The position numbers were made by a program, and so were the translations under genes. A stretch of 16,572 nucleotides of DNA from Planctomycetaceae bacterium UBA2972 (GTDB taxonomy: Bacteria > Planctomycetota > Planctomycetia > Pirellulales > Pirellulaceae): the NCBI GenBank assembly GCA_002348315.1, contig DEAW01000198.1, forward strand, positions 1 to 16,572, in the 5' to 3' direction. Shown piece by piece: positions 13,034 through 16,572 of this stretch. The notes below the pieces were generated by a model. That model ran no database searches. It was not told the origin of the DNA and worked only from the letters and a program-made list of their open reading frames with translations. Position 1 is the first letter of the stretch. Each line of letters opens with the position of its first letter.

Positions 13034-14758
13034 ATGACAAGTAACGATCCTCAACCTAATTCCTCTCGCTATCTGTGGATGGGAGTAATTTGCGCGGTAC
13101 TTACTTTTGGCGTCATCGCAACTCTGCACACCTCAGCATTGTCCACGAACTCGACACTCGACGCGTTGGTCATTTCCGCTGCCAGCCTGCTGCTATTTTT
13201 TCCGCTAATGCGAATCACTCGACCAGATTCTCACTTCGGACTCTATCAATTCGCCTACACGCGTACCCTCATTGGCCTATTAACGCTGGCGGCAATCGTG
13301 ATGCTCTTTCGGTATCTGCCCATCAGCCGCAATGCAATCGGAGGAGTCGATTGGTATTACTATCTTTGCTACAGCCGGGACATGGTCAATTCGTACCCGG
13401 TGTCCGACAACCTGTATAGCTACTTCCCCGGAGTCTATGTCTTTTGGACAACCGTCATGCGACTCTTTGGCACAGATTTGGAAACTCTGCAGACGAGTTA
13501 CCAAATAGCCAGCCTGCTGGTTTGCCTGCTCACAGGATGGATCGTGAAACAACATTCACGCTCGCGCATGCTCGCCGGCCTGGCAGCGGTTTGGACGTTT
13601 GTTCTGATTACGAAATTTGATGGACTCACCGGAGTTACCGAGCTCTTAGCTGTCATCCCCTGGCTCATAGGTCTGGCAATTTGGAAAGGAAAAAAACTAG
13701 ACCAACAACTTCCTCTTCCCCGGATTCTACTGCTTGGCATCATGCTCGGTTGGACGGTCTTCACCAAACAGCAAGCCGGACTGCTCTGTCTCGGGTTTCT
13801 CTTCCTACTCTACGAACAGCGAACCAAAACTCATTCTTGGCGGAGGATGATCTTGCTACCAGGCACGGCGCTGTGCACTCTCCTACTTTCAACGCTGATC
13901 TTCGGCGATGGACTACGCCCACTCGCCATTGGGCTCCAAACGGCAGCCAGTTATGGAGCTGAACAATCCTGGATTCAAAATCTTTACACGCAATTTCGAC
14001 ATGATGAATCGCTCTGGTTGAGTCTGGCAGTCGCCAGCATCCTTTTTTTGAATCGGCAACATTGGCTTACTCCGTCACAACCTGACAACCACCCCACCCT
14101 TCGCCTGATTGGTTTTCTGCTAGTAGCCTCGCTAGCCAGCCTGATCCAATTCCGATCCAGGCCATTTCATCACTACATGCTGTTGTGCATTCCGGCCATC
14201 GTGCTGACATGCACCTTAGTTTATGATCGCTATCAATTCTGGCTGCAGGAGTCCCGTGGCAAACGCATCCTGGTCGGCAGTCTGATCGTGCTTCCCAGCA
14301 TCTGGTGCGCCCCCTACAACGACAGCTTCCATCCGTTACGACTCGAAGTTCCCCAAGTATCGCAATGGACGCGACATCAACCATTGCACCAGCAAGCTGC
14401 GTTGAGTCAGATCGTGACAGTACTGGACAAGCATATCCCAACGGAATCAAAATTGCTCATTCTGCCCGGACGATACAACCTGGTTCACTATCAGCTTGAG
14501 AGTTTTTCAGACCGCCAAACCGGCTACAACTTTCGAACTCGGCAATTCGCCTCCGCAGAACAATGGAGCCTGCCTCTCGAGAGTACAGATGCGGAGTTTG
14601 TAGTATTACTCACCGGGGCAATTCTCACCTCTGAAGAAACAGCATTATGGACACCCGAGCGGCTTCAACTGGCCAAAGAAATCCTGACCGGCCGGGGATA
14701 TCGGAGCATTCCCGAAGCTTTGAAGCCGGGTGACGGTTTGTTATTCCGGAATGAGTGA
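13034..14758 (+). CDS. Polytopic membrane protein, glycosyltransferase-C (PMT/ArnT)-like
   Basis: 574 residues. About a dozen hydrophobic segments fall between residues 13 and 425 (for example 13-33, 43-60, 77-94, 155-171, 200-217, 230-245, 247-260, 271-290, 357-372, 378-396, 411-425), followed by a soluble C-terminal domain (about 430-574). An acidic motif GGVDWYYYL sits near 103-111 after TM3, and SYFPGVYVFW near 129-138 resembles the YxP...W stretch of GT39-like enzymes. Such proteins move sugars from polyprenyl-phosphate donors onto lipids, proteins or glycans at the outer face of the membrane. The family call is by topology and these motifs; the donor and acceptor are unknown. No Shine-Dalgarno precedes ATG 13034; TACGAT ends 9 bases before the start, so a leaderless message is possible. 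The 3' end overlaps the convergent membrane-protein gene by 18 bases. Confidence 0.75.
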   Translation: MTSNDPQPNSSRYLWMGVICAVLTFGVIATLHTSALSTNSTLDALVISAASLLLFFPLMRITRPDSHFGLYQFAYTRTLIGLLTLAAIVMLFRYLPISRNAIGGVDWYYYLCYSRDMVNSYPVSDNLYSYFPGVYVFWTTVMRLFGTDLETLQTSYQIASLLVCLLTGWIVKQHSRSRMLAGLAAVWTFVLITKFDGLTGVTELLAVIPWLIGLAIWKGKKLDQQLPLPRILLLGIMLGWTVFTKQQAGLLCLGFLFLLYEQRTKTHSWRRMILLPGTALCTLLLSTLIFGDGLRPLAIGLQTAASYGAEQSWIQNLYTQFRHDESLWLSLAVASILFLNRQHWLTPSQPDNHPTLRLIGFLLVASLASLIQFRSRPFHHYMLLCIPAIVLTCTLVYDRYQFWLQESRGKRILVGSLIVLPSIWCAPYNDSFHPLRLEVPQVSQWTRHQPLHQQAALSQIVTVLDKHIPTESKLLILPGRYNLVHYQLESFSDRQTGYNFRTRQFASAEQWSLPLESTDAEFVVLLTGAILTSEETALWTPERLQLAKEILTGRGYRSIPEALKPGDGLLFRNE

Positions 14759-16534
14759 ATCCAGTTCGAGTGGCTCGTCGCTCTCAGCCATGAGCTTCAA
14801 CAGCGATAGCTTATGCCCTAGATTCCCGATGGCAATCACATTGAGTTCGGGGTTACTAAGTGGCCTATCGGTGTGATGCCGTTTTAGATAATCCAACCAA
14901 TCTTCGCTATACAATTCCATCATGCCACGATTGTTCGTAAAACGCTGTACAAAGTACTCTCCGTCTTCAGCGGATTGAGCAAAGCGAGCCAGCATTTCCG
15001 ATCCTGATGCATATCCCAAATCGTTCAGTATCCGTAGATATCGCGGCGAACCGACTTGCCATCCTGATGGTATGACTCGCAGATTCTGATTTGGATTCAA
15101 ACGCTGATAAGGGTGCACACCTTCCCAACCTGGTAGTGCACTCACTTGTGTCCTTAATAATGTCACTGGCTGATTCAATTCAGCCACGAATGACTCCACA
15201 TCTGTGTAGGACGCTGACTTTTTCTGCGTTGCTTCCCACTGTTGGTTCAAAACCAGAAAGCTCGAACCCAATCCGATCACGACGGGGATAAATGTGAGCA
15301 ACAGAAGCGGCGTCAGTGTCACATTTTGCTTCCAACTAAATCGCTTTTCACCACGTTCTTCCGGCATGGCCCAAAGGTTAAGCAAACTAAATCCATAGAG
15401 AAAAATGGGGACGAGAATGCGAGGTACTAGTCTGAAGTAGGCAAGAAAGAGTACGGGGATGACCAGCATGATCAATGCCAGTGTTTTTTTTTGCCAACGA
15501 GGATCGACCGCCCAGGACTTGAGTCCCAGCAACAGCACGGCGAATCCAATCGGTATAAACGCATAAAGCAATTGCGCGTTATCACGTAGATTATTTTCAA
15601 TCTGTTCGGCGATGGAGGCTCCGCCGCTTTCAGCGACTGCCTTTGTAAATGCTTGCATCGCTTCGGTCGAAGTCAGTCGCTCGTCATACAGCATCCACGT
15701 TTGTCGAATCAATTGATAATCCTCGACACTCCAACCTGCTGCCAGAAGCGACGCATCGAGGTTGTCTCCTGCTCGCCCACCCGGCATATCAAACAGTTCA
15801 GCGCGGGCATTATAAAACTCCATATAGTCCTGCCACGCTGGCGAGGCGTATTGAGTGTGAGCCAGGCGATCGACTGCCATGATGCAAAGGACAATGGCCA
15901 ATAATTTGACGTATTGCCGCATCTGACCCAACTGGACAATCAATAGCGGCAGAAAAAACACCAGACAATAAAGGCCAAATTTCCAACGCCAGAATAATGC
16001 CCATAAGAGTAACAAAGCCAATCCAATGCGAGTCGAAGTTGGCCAGCCAGCTTTGCCGTCACGACTACCGATGGCAATGGCAACTGCGAACATGAGTGTC
16101 AGTGCTGCTTGAGTAAACGTCACAGTCAGCAACGTAAAAAACCCAAAGATGACAAAGAACGGAAACACCATTCCCAACCACGGAGTTTCTCTGAGCTTCC
16201 TAAGCAGGCAGTATCCCAGCAGGGATAACCCTGATGTCTGAGTTAAAACGAGTAGCAGACCATACCAGGAAATTCCGGGTATCAGTTGATACAACTGCAA
16301 CAGCAATTGATTCATAAAAAATGATAGAAAGGGAACTTCAGCAGCCGGAGAGAATCCATCAGCCCCTGCCAAAATCATCTGCACGCCCAAATCATCTGCT
16401 TCGGCATACGTCACCGGGAGAAACGCAATGACACCAGCACCTACAATCGTGCCGATTAAAACGAACCACCACATTCGGCGAGCTTCCTGCTGTACCGTCT
16501 TATCGACGGACAGAGAATCGCTCATCTCGCTCAT
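14741..16534 (-). CDS. Polytopic membrane protein, probable glycosyltransferase-C fold
   Basis: 597 residues with about eleven hydrophobic segments (22-40, 90-110, 120-137, 139-156, 168-184, 186-203, 208-223, 320-337, 350-366, 370-388, 405-428) and a soluble C-terminal region (430-597). The first outer loop after TM1 carries an acidic EADD (45-48), the place where GT-C enzymes hold a catalytic Asp or Glu; a large loop follows TM7 (about 224-318). I do not recognise a named family. The topology suggests transfer of a lipid-linked sugar outside the membrane, or a related glycan-assembly step. GGAGG (plus strand 16542-16546) lies 7 bases before ATG 16534, and the stop of an upstream gene overlaps the start as TGATG, so it is at least the second gene of a minus-strand operon. 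Confidence 0.72.
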   Translation of the reverse strand: MSEMSDSLSVDKTVQQEARRMWWFVLIGTIVGAGVIAFLPVTYAEADDLGVQMILAGADGFSPAAEVPFLSFFMNQLLLQLYQLIPGISWYGLLLVLTQTSGLSLLGYCLLRKLRETPWLGMVFPFFVIFGFFTLLTVTFTQAALTLMFAVAIAIGSRDGKAGWPTSTRIGLALLLLWALFWRWKFGLYCLVFFLPLLIVQLGQMRQYVKLLAIVLCIMAVDRLAHTQYASPAWQDYMEFYNARAELFDMPGGRAGDNLDASLLAAGWSVEDYQLIRQTWMLYDERLTSTEAMQAFTKAVAESGGASIAEQIENNLRDNAQLLYAFIPIGFAVLLLGLKSWAVDPRWQKKTLALIMLVIPVLFLAYFRLVPRILVPIFLYGFSLLNLWAMPEERGEKRFSWKQNVTLTPLLLLTFIPVVIGLGSSFLVLNQQWEATQKKSASYTDVESFVAELNQPVTLLRTQVSALPGWEGVHPYQRLNPNQNLRVIPSGWQVGSPRYLRILNDLGYASGSEMLARFAQSAEDGEYFVQRFTNNRGMMELYSEDWLDYLKRHHTDRPLSNPELNVIAIGNLGHKLSLLKLMAESDEPLELDSLIPE

Positions 16535-16572
16535 CAGGCATCCTCCGAATCTGTGGTTTCCTTCACTAGAAA
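16534..16572 (-). CDS. C-terminal 12 codons of an upstream gene (partial)
   Basis: The frame entering from the right edge reads FLVKETTDSEDA then TGA at 16536-16534. Its stop shares one base with the ATG of the membrane protein (TGATG), and the downstream GGAGG lies inside it. This layout is typical of coupled operon genes. The product cannot be named from 12 residues. Confidence 0.5.
   Translation of the reverse strand, partial: FLVKETTDSEDA

Noticed and set aside
12585..13037. 150-codon plus-strand frame across the amidohydrolase start
   Set aside because: Antisense to the Tat signal and barrel start of the amidohydrolase; Cys/Arg/Ser-rich composition typical of a shadow frame.
1..16572. 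Search for insertion sequences, integrases, prophage or toxin-antitoxin genes
   Set aside because: No transposase or integrase motifs, no flanking inverted repeats and no paired small toxin/antitoxin frames were found; gene content looks like ordinary chromosome.

Overview
The window reads as chromosomal DNA from a member of the Planctomycetota, most likely the order Planctomycetales. This rests on gene content and protein style: a WxxGxW-repeat secreted protein with a His-rich centre, a small ferredoxin ending in NLFGENFFS, a Tat-exported DTHQHLW amidohydrolase and a long hisS. I had no marker gene or database, so the placement is an inference. I see no insertion sequence, phage gene, CRISPR array, tRNA or rRNA.

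Layout. Bases 1-1822 (minus) are one long open frame with no stop before the left edge: a secreted YXWGXW-repeat protein. It is divergent from dprA (2148-3263, plus). The 325-base spacer holds a pair of 16-base direct repeats 33 bases apart, and an 8-codon upstream frame that contains the dprA ribosome binding site. From 7756 down to 3256 (minus) lies a compact five-gene set: an 86-residue protein of unknown function, an iron-type alcohol dehydrogenase, a secreted alpha/beta hydrolase, a DUF1611 P-loop protein and an enolase-superfamily epimerase. The last two overlap as TAATG and resemble the DgcN/DgcA pair of D-glutamate use. From 7948 to 10517 (plus) lie a [2Fe-2S] ferredoxin-like gene with an atypical ligand set, a PII regulator, a YkgJ-type cysteine-cluster protein and hisS, closely spaced and probably one transcript. 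On the minus strand follow a DegT/StrS sugar aminotransferase (10558-11709) and a Tat-exported amidohydrolase (11907-12887), each ending at a clear hairpin. The right end holds two large convergent polytopic membrane proteins of glycosyltransferase-C type (13034-14758 plus, 14741-16534 minus) whose 3' ends overlap by 18 bases. The last 12 codons of another minus-strand gene sit at the right edge, coupled to the second membrane protein by TGATG.

How the genes may work together. The epimerase/DUF1611 pair suggests recovery of D-glutamate or cell-wall dipeptides; the dehydrogenase and secreted hydrolase beside it have unknown substrates. The ferredoxin, PII and YkgJ genes ahead of hisS combine nitrogen/energy sensing with metal-cluster chemistry; their link to histidyl-tRNA synthesis may be only shared transcription. 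The aminotransferase and the two membrane proteins fit cell-surface sugar assembly, but they do not form one operon.

The most unusual observations are the ferredoxin-like protein in which two canonical cluster cysteines are Gly and His, the five-gene minus-strand operon, and the double regulatory layout ahead of dprA.
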